A stretch of 6,675 bases of DNA from Chloroflexota bacterium (GTDB lineage: Bacteria > Chloroflexota > Dehalococcoidia > Lucifugimonadales > JADFKI01): the NCBI GenBank assembly GCA_024648655.1, contig JAGGDZ010000129.1, positions 1 through 6,675 on the forward strand. Reading direction: 5' to 3'. Within the stretch, counting starts at the first letter, position 1. Every line of letters begins with the position of its first letter. The notes beneath the pieces are model-generated. The model saw only the letters and a program-made list of their open reading frames with translations. It was not told the origin of the DNA and ran no database searches. Shown here in pieces: positions 1 through 5,617 of the stretch. A program made the translations under genes and the position numbers.

Positions 1-1015
1 GTTCGTACTGACGCATGCCACTGCGCGCGCCCTCAATGCCACCGCCGAAGATGATGGCGAGTGCTTCTTTCAGCACCGGGTCATTGAGTTCGCGCTCGAA
101 AACGCGCTCGGCGATGTTCATAAGGCGACTGAAGACGATTGCCTTGTCGGGGTTGTGCGATGTTGCGTAGCGCAAGTGCGATAGGCCGTAGGCGAGGTGG
201 CGCGCCTTGTCTTGCATGGCGCGCGCGAACAGAACTTTCTCCGCGGGGTTGTGGGCGAAGAGTTCGCCGTAACGGTAGATCGTGAAGGTGAACGTGCCAC
301 GCAGCATGTGAAGCATGACTACGGTTTCGGGCCAGCCGCCCGTGCTCTCCAGAAGCATGCGGTTGACCTCGCCCTTGCTCTCCAGTCCAAGCCCGCCGCC
401 GTTGGACAGGGCACGCTTGCGGAACGCCTCGAAGTGACGCGCATTGTCGAACATTTGGGTAGCGAGGAACAGCTTGACTTCATGGAAGCCGTAGGAGAGC
501 TTCTGCTGCCAGCCGCCGATGACTTCGATCTCAACGCTGGCGTTCTGGGAAAGTTCGGTGCAGAGTTGGCACATTGCGGCTTCAACGTCGTCGGGGAGCG
601 GCCTGATGGTATCCCAGGGTATATCGGTGGCGGGCGCCCAGCGGCGTTGTATCGCCTCTTCATAGAGGTCGGCTGCGTTATCTGCCCAGAGTTCGCGCTT
701 CTCGCGCACCTCGAAGCCGAGAGGGGCGACGCCGGGCACGGGATAAGCGCCGCGCGGCTTTCGCGTCTGGTCGTCCCAGAAGTCGGGCACATCGCCATAC
801 ACGCCGATGTTGAGGGCGTCTATGGTCAGCCCGTTCTTGGTTGGCTTGGCGCGAGTGCCCCACTGGAGCGTGTTCTTCATCCAGGACAGGCCGGGTGGAG
901 CGATTTCGACATCTTCAGCATCATCGCCGCCTGCTTCGCGCTCGGTTACGCGGGCGGCGGACGCTTGAAGCATTTCTTCCTGTTCCTGTTCTTCGGGCGG
1001 TTTGGTGTCTGCCAT
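1..1015 (-). CDS. Ferritin-like paralog with degenerate metal site (3' end cut by window)
   Basis: An open frame of 338 codons runs from ATG at 1015 to the left edge without a stop. The start is backed by AAGGA at 1024-1028, 8 bases upstream. The protein is a full-length paralog of the gene at 1091-2188. Shared blocks are DNAA.LYEE (residues 112-120), ATDIPW (129-134), PLPDD (139-143), FRKRAL.NGGG (198-208), GEL (250-252) and FGGGI (323-327). Where the neighbour has two ExxH motifs, this protein reads DNARH (190-194) and DKARH (269-273). Both histidines stay, but the glutamates become N191 and K270. The other two candidate ligand positions are A159 and G240. An acidic N-terminal extension (about residues 8-37) has no counterpart next door. 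By comparison with the paralog, about 30-50 residues are missing beyond the window. It sits 75 bases behind its neighbour, probably co-transcribed. A normal diiron site looks unlikely; a structural or regulatory partner role is inferred. Confidence 0.85.
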   Translation of the reverse strand, partial: MADTKPPEEQEQEEMLQASAARVTEREAGGDDAEDVEIAPPGLSWMKNTLQWGTRAKPTKNGLTIDALNIGVYGDVPDFWDDQTRKPRGAYPVPGVAPLGFEVREKRELWADNAADLYEEAIQRRWAPATDIPWDTIRPLPDDVEAAMCQLCTELSQNASVEIEVIGGWQQKLSYGFHEVKLFLATQMFDNARHFEAFRKRALSNGGGLGLESKGEVNRMLLESTGGWPETVVMLHMLRGTFTFTIYRYGELFAHNPAEKVLFARAMQDKARHLAYGLSHLRYATSHNPDKAIVFSRLMNIAERVFERELNDPVLKEALAIIFGGGIEGARSGMRQYE

Positions 1016-1090
1016 GCATTAGTTCCTTGTGTGTCGGCGACAGCATCTCATCCTATCCGTCCCTCATAGAATCGACGCGACGCGACATGA

Positions 1091-2188
1091 TCAGCTCCAC
1101 ATGATTTCCATGAGGCGTGGGTCTGCGCGACCGTTGTCGAAGCGCTCGCCGAAGCCTGCGGAGCGTATGCGCTGCACGTACTCGCGGACCTGCCGGCGGC
1201 GGATAGCCATGAGCTTGCGCGCGCCTTCGTCGTAGTTCTTGATACCGCCACCAAGCAGAATTGCCATAGCTTCGCTGCTGGGTGTGTCTATCGCGGCAGG
1301 ATTCTGATTGCCGGCGAGCAAGCCGCGCTCGCCCTCGTCGAGGTAGCAGTGAATCTCTTCGCGGCGCTCCGGTTCGGACTCGGAGAGGTAGCGCATGTGC
1401 ATAACACCAAAGGCAACGTGGCGGGATTCGTCCTGAGCGGCGAGGCGGTAAATACGCTTTTCAGCTTCGTTGTATGACATCAGCTCGCCCATGCGGAAGA
1501 GAGTGAGCACTGCGCCTTCGCCGGATATGTGGAGGCGAGAGGACATCTCGGTGAACTCGCGGGAGAGGTCGATGCTGCCAACGACGCCACTGGTGGTGAT
1601 GTCGGGGCGCTGCATGAGTCCGCCGCCGTTTGCGAGAGCGCGCTTGCGAAACACGTCAAGGTGGCGCGACTCGTCCATTATCTGGGAAAGCAGGAACATG
1701 CGCGGCTCGAAGTAGTCGGGGCTGGTGGTTGCGACCCATCGGGCTGGAATATCGGCTGCGACAAATTCGACCTCAGTGAGAAAGGTGTCGAGCTGGCACT
1801 GGGCACGCTCAATGTCGTCGGGCAGGGGCGTGATGGTGTGCCAAGGTATGTCAGTCGCGGAACTCCACTGACGCTGCAAGGACTCTTCGTAGAGGGCGGC
1901 AGCATTGTCAAGCCAGATTTCGGATTTGGTGCGGACGCCGTAGGCGCCGATGCGGTAGGAGTCGGGGCGCTTTGCTGCGCCTCGCGGCCTGCCGGTCATG
2001 TTGTCGGTGGTGTCGGGGGCTTCGCCATAGGAGCCTCCTTCAACGCTGGAAAGCGTCATCCCGCGCTTGGCGTCAGGCTCGGCCTTGATGCCCCACTCAC
2101 CTCGTGTGTCGAGCCACGACAGATCGAGTTCGTAGTCGTCGGCGTATTCCTTAATGCCTTGCAGCGATTCGTTCTGTAGTGTGGTCAT
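1091..2188 (-). CDS. Ferritin-like (R2-like) diiron protein, putative oxidoreductase
   Basis: A complete protein of 365 residues. ATG at 2188 is chosen over an upstream in-frame GTG (2221) because a perfect AGGAGG lies six bases before it. The ferritin-like signature is two ExxH motifs, each inside DESRH: E173/H176 and E254/H257. Glutamates E141 (32 residues before E173) and E224 (30 before E254) have the spacing expected of the helix 1 and helix 3 ligands in R2-like four-helix bundles. Other conserved blocks are DNAAALYEE (94-102), ATDIPW (111-116) and LLGGGI (311-316). Such proteins bind two metal ions and typically activate O2 for oxygenation, desaturation or radical chemistry. The substrate cannot be told from sequence. 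No signal peptide or membrane segment is seen, so it is probably cytosolic. It is the first gene of a likely two-gene operon with the degenerate paralog at 1-1015. The family call is firm; the ligand assignment is inferred from spacing and from the paralog's pattern of loss. Confidence 0.85.
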   Translation of the reverse strand: MTTLQNESLQGIKEYADDYELDLSWLDTRGEWGIKAEPDAKRGMTLSSVEGGSYGEAPDTTDNMTGRPRGAAKRPDSYRIGAYGVRTKSEIWLDNAAALYEESLQRQWSSATDIPWHTITPLPDDIERAQCQLDTFLTEVEFVAADIPARWVATTSPDYFEPRMFLLSQIMDESRHLDVFRKRALANGGGLMQRPDITTSGVVGSIDLSREFTEMSSRLHISGEGAVLTLFRMGELMSYNEAEKRIYRLAAQDESRHVAFGVMHMRYLSESEPERREEIHCYLDEGERGLLAGNQNPAAIDTPSSEAMAILLGGGIKNYDEGARKLMAIRRRQVREYVQRIRSAGFGERFDNGRADPRLMEIMWS

Positions 2189-2194
2189 CTGATG

Positions 2195-2200
2195 CCTCCT
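2195..2200 (-). promoter_or_regulatory. Shine-Dalgarno AGGAGG fixing the start of the ferritin-like gene
   Basis: On the minus strand a perfect AGGAGG stands six bases before ATG at 2188. It selects this start over the in-frame GTG 33 bases further upstream, which has no comparable site. Confidence 0.85.
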
Positions 2201-2268
2201 GCTCCGCTGTGTCCCGCCCAAACTTTGACAAATGCAATACAGTACGCAAGGGCGTTGCGTGTTCGCTC

Positions 2269-2297
2269 AATATAATACAGGCGCGGGGATAGCGCAA
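2269..2297 (-). promoter_or_regulatory. Putative sigma70-type promoter for the ferritin-like gene pair
   Basis: On the minus strand TTGCGC (2292-2297) and TATATT (2269-2274) are separated by exactly 17 bases. This matches the -35/-10 layout with four and five consensus bases respectively. It would give a leader of roughly 75 bases before the ATG at 2188. No operator or riboswitch structure is evident in the leader. This is pattern matching only. Confidence 0.45.
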
Positions 2298-2355
2298 GCG
2301 GCCGAATTGCGTTCGTCATATGGGTTAAGATAGGCTCTGTGGATATTTCTGGTTT

Positions 2356-2398
2356 CCAGCCCGTCTGCCCGTGCAGGCAGGGCATCCAGAAGGGCTGG
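2356..2398. repeat. Nested inverted repeat
   Basis: The outer arms CCAGCCC (2356-2362) and GGGCTGG (2392-2398) pair perfectly. Inside them CTGCC (2365-2369) pairs with GGCAG (2376-2380), and TGCCC/GGGCA offers an alternative inner stem. The structure lies about 60 bases upstream of the putative promoter at 2269-2297. It resembles a small dispersed palindromic element more than a terminator, since no T-run follows on either strand. The GCAGG core recurs in the hairpin at 4064-4081. Confidence 0.5.
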
Positions 2399-2560
2399 GC
2401 GGTGCGGATATACGCCAGATACAGCGATTTTCAGCCCTAAACTAGCCCGAGTCAGAATATCAACACAGCCTAGGACTTTCTGCGAAAATGCTATTGCACC
2501 GTTAGGACATGTTGCCATCTAATATACAAAGCGTATTGTACCTGAGCGAGTCGTTCATTA

Positions 2561-2656
2561 TGTCATTCTGAACGAAGCGAAGCGGAGTGAAGAATCTAAA
2601 GTGTCTGCAGGACTGCCCCAATCTATTCGAGATTCCTCGCTGTGCTCGGACTGACA
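2561..2656. repeat. MITE-like / REP-like element with imperfect terminal inverted repeats
   Basis: The left end reads TGTCATTCTGAACGAAGCGA and the right end, on the opposite strand, reads TGTCAGTCCGAGCACAGCGA. The outer 20 positions match at 15. Both arms then run into a GAATCT block (left 2592-2597, right 2629-2634 on the other strand). The left arm carries about 10 extra bases (AGCGGAGTGA). The element is 96 bases long and codes for nothing. Short repeats of this TCATTCTGA...GAATCT type are widely dispersed in bacterial genomes. No clear target-site duplication is seen. It lies just after the 117-residue gene's stop and could act as a transcript end for that unit. Confidence 0.6.
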
Positions 2657-2684
2657 AGAAATGTCTCAGTAGTCTCCCCACAAA

Positions 2685-3038
2685 TCAGCCGCCACCCCTC
2701 TGCATATCCGCCTCCTCCAGCATCCGCTCCAGCAGCGCGAACGAAGCGTCATTCGAATAGTCCAGCTCCGCGATGCTCAGCGCCCTGAAAAGCACCGCTG
2801 TCGTAACTCGTGCTTCCACCGTCTCTCCCAGTGCCGGTATTTTCAATCCCAGAGCCTGCGCCATAAACCCGCTCGCCGCCATCCCATCGCTCGTAATTCG
2901 GCAACTCACCAGAATCTTGCCCTCGTGCGTCAGCGTTACCCTATCTTCAGCCTGCGCCAGCTCCAGTCGCAAACGCGCGCGCGGCACGCTAATAAGCTCA
3001 TCCGCATACACGCTGACCTCCACATGCTTCTCATTCAC
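2685..3038 (-). CDS. Conserved-looking hypothetical protein downstream of Uma2 gene
   Basis: A 117-residue protein I do not recognise. It begins with GTG at 3038, five bases after the TAG stop of the Uma2 gene. The ribosome binding site (GAGGG, 3048-3052) lies inside the last Uma2 codons, so translation is probably coupled. No in-frame ATG lies nearby. The N-terminal two thirds alternate charged and hydrophobic residues in a way that suggests beta strands (about residues 5-50). A segment rich in Ala/Leu follows, and the C-terminus looks helical (SFALLERMLEEAD, about 99-112), ending in RGGG. There are no cysteine pairs, signal peptide or membrane segment. Tight linkage suggests it works with, or is regulated with, the Uma2 protein. 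A functional call would be invention. Confidence 0.75.
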   Translation of the reverse strand: MNEKHVEVSVYADELISVPRARLRLELAQAEDRVTLTHEGKILVSCRITSDGMAASGFMAQALGLKIPALGETVEARVTTAVLFRALSIAELDYSNDASFALLERMLEEADMQRGGG

Positions 3039-3043
3039 GTACG

Positions 3044-3910
3044 CTATCCCTCACTCCTCCGCAGTCGCTCCAACTCCGCTTTCAATTCCCGATTGCGCTC
3101 CTTCGCCTCTTGCGCTCTTGCCTCGGCCTCTTGCGCTCTTGCCTCAGCGTCTTGCGCTCTTGCCTCGGCTTCTTGCGCCTGCGCTTCCGCTTCTTGCGCC
3201 TGCGCTTCCGCTTCTTGCGCCTGCGCTTCCGCCGCCTGACGCGCCACGACTTCTCTGTCCAGGAAATTCAGCCACTCGCCCGTCTCGCTATCCCGCAATT
3301 CGAATGTGCTGTAACCGCTATCATCCGTGAGGTGGTAGAAGTCCACTCCCAGTGCCTCGCTGCGAGACCATGTAGCGCCGTCAGCCTCTCTGTGCAACTC
3401 TAACCGATCATACTCCCCATCCACCAGTCGCTCGCCCACAAGCGGTTCGCCGTAAAACTCGCCGCCCGTCACATCCATCCGCCAGTATTCCCGTGCTCCC
3501 ATCAATGCGTATATCTCGCGCTTCACGCCCAAGTCCCTCGACGCGGTGCTTGGAGAACCCACCTCAAGGACAAACGACGGCGTCCGTCCCCATTCGTCCA
3601 TGCGGTAGCTGCGGCGGGCGTGCCTTATCGTTTGGACATCCACGCCAAAAACCACGAAGCAGTCCGGCACAATGAAAGAGCCTGGTACCGCAGAGTCGTA
3701 CACTAGATTCACGGCTGGTCCCATTATTAGCGCGGTTGGGTCATCCGCGTAGCGCGCCATGAGTATTGCTTTAACTAGCGTAACGACATCGTCTTGCTGC
3801 ATTGCATCCTCTGGTAGTTCGGGCACTTCGGGTATCAGGTCGTACCACGGTATCTCGTCAGCATCCGTTGCAGAGGACGCGGGCAGCGCTTCGGTTCTGG
3901 CAGTCGTCAT
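3044..3910 (-). CDS. Uma2 family endonuclease-fold protein with C-terminal coiled coil
   Basis: A 288-residue protein starting at ATG 3910, seven bases after GGAGG (3918-3922). The TTG at 3916 is too close to that site. The Uma2 domain (PD-(D/E)xK nuclease fold, formerly DUF820) spans about residues 20-200. Its motifs are VPD (D83), FVLEVGSPS (E116), a lysine in LGVKREIY (K130) and REYWRMD (141-146). These are the expected acidic and lysine positions of the active site, so it looks catalytically intact. The family is common and multi-copy in cyanobacteria and Chloroflexota; its biological role is unsettled. Residues about 226-268 are six near-identical heptads of the type AEAQAQE/AEARAQE, then a charged helix to the end, giving a long coiled coil. 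This tail suggests oligomerisation. The gene overlaps the ribosome binding site of the 117-residue gene behind it, so the two form an operon. Confidence 0.88.
   Translation of the reverse strand: MTTARTEALPASSATDADEIPWYDLIPEVPELPEDAMQQDDVVTLVKAILMARYADDPTALIMGPAVNLVYDSAVPGSFIVPDCFVVFGVDVQTIRHARRSYRMDEWGRTPSFVLEVGSPSTASRDLGVKREIYALMGAREYWRMDVTGGEFYGEPLVGERLVDGEYDRLELHREADGATWSRSEALGVDFYHLTDDSGYSTFELRDSETGEWLNFLDREVVARQAAEAQAQEAEAQAQEAEAQAQEAEARAQDAEARAQEAEARAQEAKERNRELKAELERLRRSEG
3109..3234. repeat. Six 21-bp tandem repeats within the Uma2 gene
   Basis: CTTGCGC recurs at 3109, 3130, 3151, 3172, 3193 and 3214, exactly every 21 bases. There are two subtypes. The three units at 3109-3171 share CTTGCGCTCTTGCCTC, and the three at 3172-3234 share CTTGCGCCTGCGCTTCCGC. 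Each unit encodes one coiled-coil heptad on the minus strand, so gain or loss of units keeps the frame. The near identity within each block points to recent expansion by slippage or unequal recombination. Confidence 0.9.
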
Positions 3911-3917
3911 AGTCAAG

Positions 3918-3922
3918 CCTCC
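3918..3922 (-). promoter_or_regulatory. Shine-Dalgarno GGAGG deciding the Uma2 start
   Basis: GGAGG on the minus strand is seven bases before ATG 3910 but only one base before the alternative TTG at 3916. This places the start at the ATG. Confidence 0.75.
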
Positions 3923-3956
3923 GATGCGGCATATTCAGATTTGGACCGTTCGGCCT

Positions 3957-3965
3957 ATTCTAACA
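3957..3965 (-). promoter_or_regulatory. Putative extended -10 promoter for the Uma2 operon
   Basis: The minus strand reads TGTTAGAAT, a TGn element directly before a five-of-six match to TATAAT. The -35 region 17 bases upstream (GTGGTC) is poor, as is usual for extended -10 promoters. The leader would be about 40 bases. Motif evidence only. Confidence 0.35.
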
Positions 3966-4031
3966 TAGCTAGACAGGCGGACCACGCATTACGAAAGGTT
4001 CATCAACTGCTAAGAGATATGCAAAAGTCCC

Positions 4032-4081
4032 GCTTCGGCCCTTCCGTCTTTCGCCGGAGCCTGTCCCTGCGAAGGCAGGGA
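4032..4081. repeat. Two adjacent hairpin inverted repeats
   Basis: GCTTCGGC (4032-4039) pairs with GCCGGAGC (4053-4060) with one wobble position. TCCCTGC (4064-4070) pairs perfectly with GCAGGGA (4075-4081) around a GAAG loop. Neither stem is followed by a T-run. They may be a dispersed palindromic element; the second stem shares its GCAGG core with the inverted repeat at 2356-2398. Confidence 0.5.
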
Positions 4082-4179
4082 GTGGGATAATCAGAACCTT
4101 GTGTGCTCAAATGGCGTTTGAACTACCCTTATGCATATTTCTTCAACTACTTAAACCGCTAACCGACACACCAACCAAC

Positions 4180-4188
4180 TGATATACT
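4180..4188 (+). promoter_or_regulatory. Putative extended -10 promoter for serS
   Basis: TGATATACT gives a TGn element followed by a five-of-six match to TATAAT. It lies about 34 bases upstream of the TTG start. No good -35 hexamer is present at 16-18 bases. The resulting leader would be short (about 25-30 bases), which leaves no room for a leader riboswitch. Confidence 0.4.
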
Positions 4189-4211
4189 AAAATACCGACA
4201 TACAACACTTC

Positions 4212-4215
4212 GAGG
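4212..4215 (+). promoter_or_regulatory. Ribosome binding site GAGG ahead of the serS TTG start
   Basis: GAGG is followed by six bases and then TTG at 4222. With the protein homology, this supports the non-ATG start, since there is no ATG nearby in frame. Confidence 0.65.
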
Positions 4216-4221
4216 TTTCCC

Positions 4222-5493
4222 TTGATTAACATTCAGCTCCTACGAAACAGACCCGACGAACTGCGCGACGCCATGCGCCGCCGTAATGAGGACGCGCCCC
4301 TAAACCGCATCTCCGAGCTTGATTCCGACCGACGCAGCGCCATCGTCGAAGCTGACGAACTCCGCGCCCGCCGCAACGAGGTGAGCCGTGAAATCGGACG
4401 CACTCGCGAGCGCCCGCAGGAGTTGATTGACGAGATGCGGCAGGTCAGCGCCCGCATCCGCGAACTCGAAGATGCCATTCGCAACCTCGAATCCGAAGTC
4501 AACGCCCTTATGCTAGGCATCCCCAACATGCCCCATGCCGACGTACCCGACGGCGCAGACGAAACCGCAAACATCGTCGTCCGCACGGAGGGCGAGCTGC
4601 CACGCTTCGACTTCGAGCCACTGCCACACTGGGAACTCGGCGAGCGACTCGGCATCATAGACTTCCGGCGCGGCGCGAAGATGGCAGGCTCCCGCTTCTT
4701 TGTCCTCAAGGGCAAGGGTGCACGCCTACAGCGCGCCCTCATCGACTGGATGCTCGACACCCACACCCGCGAGCATGGCTACGAAGAACTTTACCTGCCC
4801 AACATCGTAACTACGGAGTCCGCCACCGCCAACAGCAACCTTCCCAAGTTCGCCGACACCATGTACCGTGATGATGAAGACGACCTCTGGCTGCTACCTA
4901 CCGCAGAGATGGCGATAACCAACATGCATCGCGATGAGATTCTCCAGCCCGGCTCGCTTCCCATTCGGTACGTCGCACATACCCCTTGCTTCCGTCGCGA
5001 GAAGGCAGCCGCCGGACGCGACACACGCGGCATCAAGCGCGTCCACCAGTTCGAAAAGGTCGAAATGTACCGATTCGTAGAGCCACAAGATTCGGATGAC
5101 GCGCTCCAAAGCTTGCTCAACGAAGCAGAGACGATATGTGCCCGGCTTGGCATCCGCTACCGCCTGCTCGAACTCTGTACCGGCGACCTTGGCTTCCAAT
5201 CCGCCAAGACCTACGACATCGAAATGTGGGCGCCCGGCTGCGACGAGTGGCTCGAAGTTAGCTCCTGCTCCACTTGCACCGACTTCCAGGCGCGCCGCGC
5301 AGCCATCCGCTACCGACCCGAAAACGGCGCAAGGCCGCGCTTTGTCCACACCCTCAACGGCTCCGGACTCGCCCTCCCCCGGGTCATCATCGCCATTCTG
5401 GAGAACTACCAGCAAGCCGACGGCTCAGTTATCGTCCCCGAAGTCCTGCGCCCATACACCGGCTTCGACATCATCGAAAGCAATTCGCCATAA
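4222..5493 (+). CDS. serS: Serine--tRNA ligase (seryl-tRNA synthetase)
   Basis: A complete 423-residue class II aminoacyl-tRNA synthetase that charges tRNA-Ser (and tRNA-Sec) with serine in the cytosol; the length is usual for the bacterial enzyme. The N-terminal arm (about residues 28-98) is the long antiparallel coiled coil that grips the tRNA-Ser variable arm. The catalytic core shows PTAE (226-229), the serine-binding TxE loop. Motif 2 is FRREKAAAGRDTRG (257-270), with R258 and E260 for ATP. EVSSCSTCTDFQARR (345-359) follows, and motif 3 is LNGSGLALPR (378-387), with R387. The ENYQQADGS and VPEVLRPY blocks close the protein. The start is TTG: it sits six bases after GAGG and gives MINIQLLRNRPDEL, which matches the usual SerRS N-terminus. 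No key residue is missing. It is transcribed alone, diverging from the Uma2 operon and converging on the DUF1801-type gene. Confidence 0.98.
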   Translation: MINIQLLRNRPDELRDAMRRRNEDAPLNRISELDSDRRSAIVEADELRARRNEVSREIGRTRERPQELIDEMRQVSARIRELEDAIRNLESEVNALMLGIPNMPHADVPDGADETANIVVRTEGELPRFDFEPLPHWELGERLGIIDFRRGAKMAGSRFFVLKGKGARLQRALIDWMLDTHTREHGYEELYLPNIVTTESATANSNLPKFADTMYRDDEDDLWLLPTAEMAITNMHRDEILQPGSLPIRYVAHTPCFRREKAAAGRDTRGIKRVHQFEKVEMYRFVEPQDSDDALQSLLNEAETICARLGIRYRLLELCTGDLGFQSAKTYDIEMWAPGCDEWLEVSSCSTCTDFQARRAAIRYRPENGARPRFVHTLNGSGLALPRVIIAILENYQQADGSVIVPEVLRPYTGFDIIESNSP

Positions 5494-5549
5494 GCGCGAA
5501 TTCCCCCGCCCTCTCCTTATTCATCCGGCACTTATCGGGCAAATAGAAA

Positions 5550-5573
5550 GACCTCGCCATTCACGGCGAGGTC
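5550..5573 (-). terminator. Hairpin terminator between converging serS and the DUF1801-type gene
   Basis: GACCTCGCC (5550-5558) and GGCGAGGTC (5565-5573) form a perfect 9-bp stem around a 6-base loop. On the minus strand it is followed by TTTCTATTT, a T-rich tail typical of intrinsic termination, 45 bases after the stop of the DUF1801-type gene. On the plus strand, 57 bases past the serS stop, the following bases (CATCTGG) are not T-rich, so termination of serS here would be weaker. Confidence 0.75.
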
Positions 5574-5617
5574 CATCTGGCCTCGATTACATGCCGCCCA
5601 TTTCGAACGCAGTCACA

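Larger units (their letters stand above)
2189..2684. other. 496-base gene-free region with promoter, nested inverted repeat and MITE-like element
   Basis: No convincing gene is seen here. From left to right it holds the Shine-Dalgarno site and putative promoter of the ferritin-like pair, a nested inverted repeat (2356-2398), an AT-richer stretch of unknown origin (about 2400-2560) and a MITE-like inverted-repeat element (2561-2656). The small open frames that cross the inverted repeats lack ribosome binding sites and look like chance translations of repeat DNA. The region separates two minus-strand transcription units. Confidence 0.6.
3911..4221. other. 311-base divergent intergenic region between the Uma2 gene and serS
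   Basis: No gene is seen. It contains back-to-back candidate promoters (minus strand at 3957-3965, plus strand at 4180-4188) and two adjacent hairpin-forming inverted repeats between them (4032-4081). Beyond that it holds only a fairly AT-rich run (about 4085-4210) leading to serS. No T-box signature (no AGGGTGG-type block) and no obvious riboswitch was found ahead of serS. Confidence 0.6.

Noticed and set aside
197..1069. Plus-strand open frame of 290 codons
   Set aside because: It lies fully opposite the degenerate ferritin-like gene, whose protein is clearly related to its neighbour. High-GC codon bias opens the antisense frame, and no ribosome binding site precedes it.
1529..2179. Plus-strand open frame of 216 codons
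   Set aside because: It is the antisense shadow of the complete ferritin-like gene with its two DESRH motifs; the frame mirrors that seen opposite the paralog.
2225..2276. Plus-strand TTGACA (2225-2230) and TATAAT (2271-2276)
   Set aside because: Both hexamers are perfect but 40 bases apart, neither has a partner at 16-18 bases, and no plus-strand gene follows.
2267..2518. Minus-strand open frame of 83 codons
   Set aside because: It crosses the nested inverted repeat and the candidate promoter, has no ribosome binding site, and looks like translated repeat DNA.
3109..3234. Regular repeats considered as a CRISPR array
   Set aside because: The units are contiguous 21-bp repeats without spacers, inside an open reading frame, and encode coiled-coil heptads.
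2773..3330. Plus-strand open frame of 185 codons with Leu/Ala/Pro repeats
   Set aside because: The repeats are the antisense reading of the 21-bp coiled-coil units; the frame spans the end of one real minus-strand gene and most of another.
3911..4221. T-box leader ahead of serS
   Set aside because: No T-box consensus block, no specifier-loop architecture and no terminator/antiterminator pair are visible; the candidate promoter leaves a leader of under 30 bases.
5353..5382. SerRS motif 3 reads LALPR where many bacterial enzymes have LAVGR
   Set aside because: The arginine is kept, and a proline before it is a known variant in other bacterial SerRS, so this is not a lesion.
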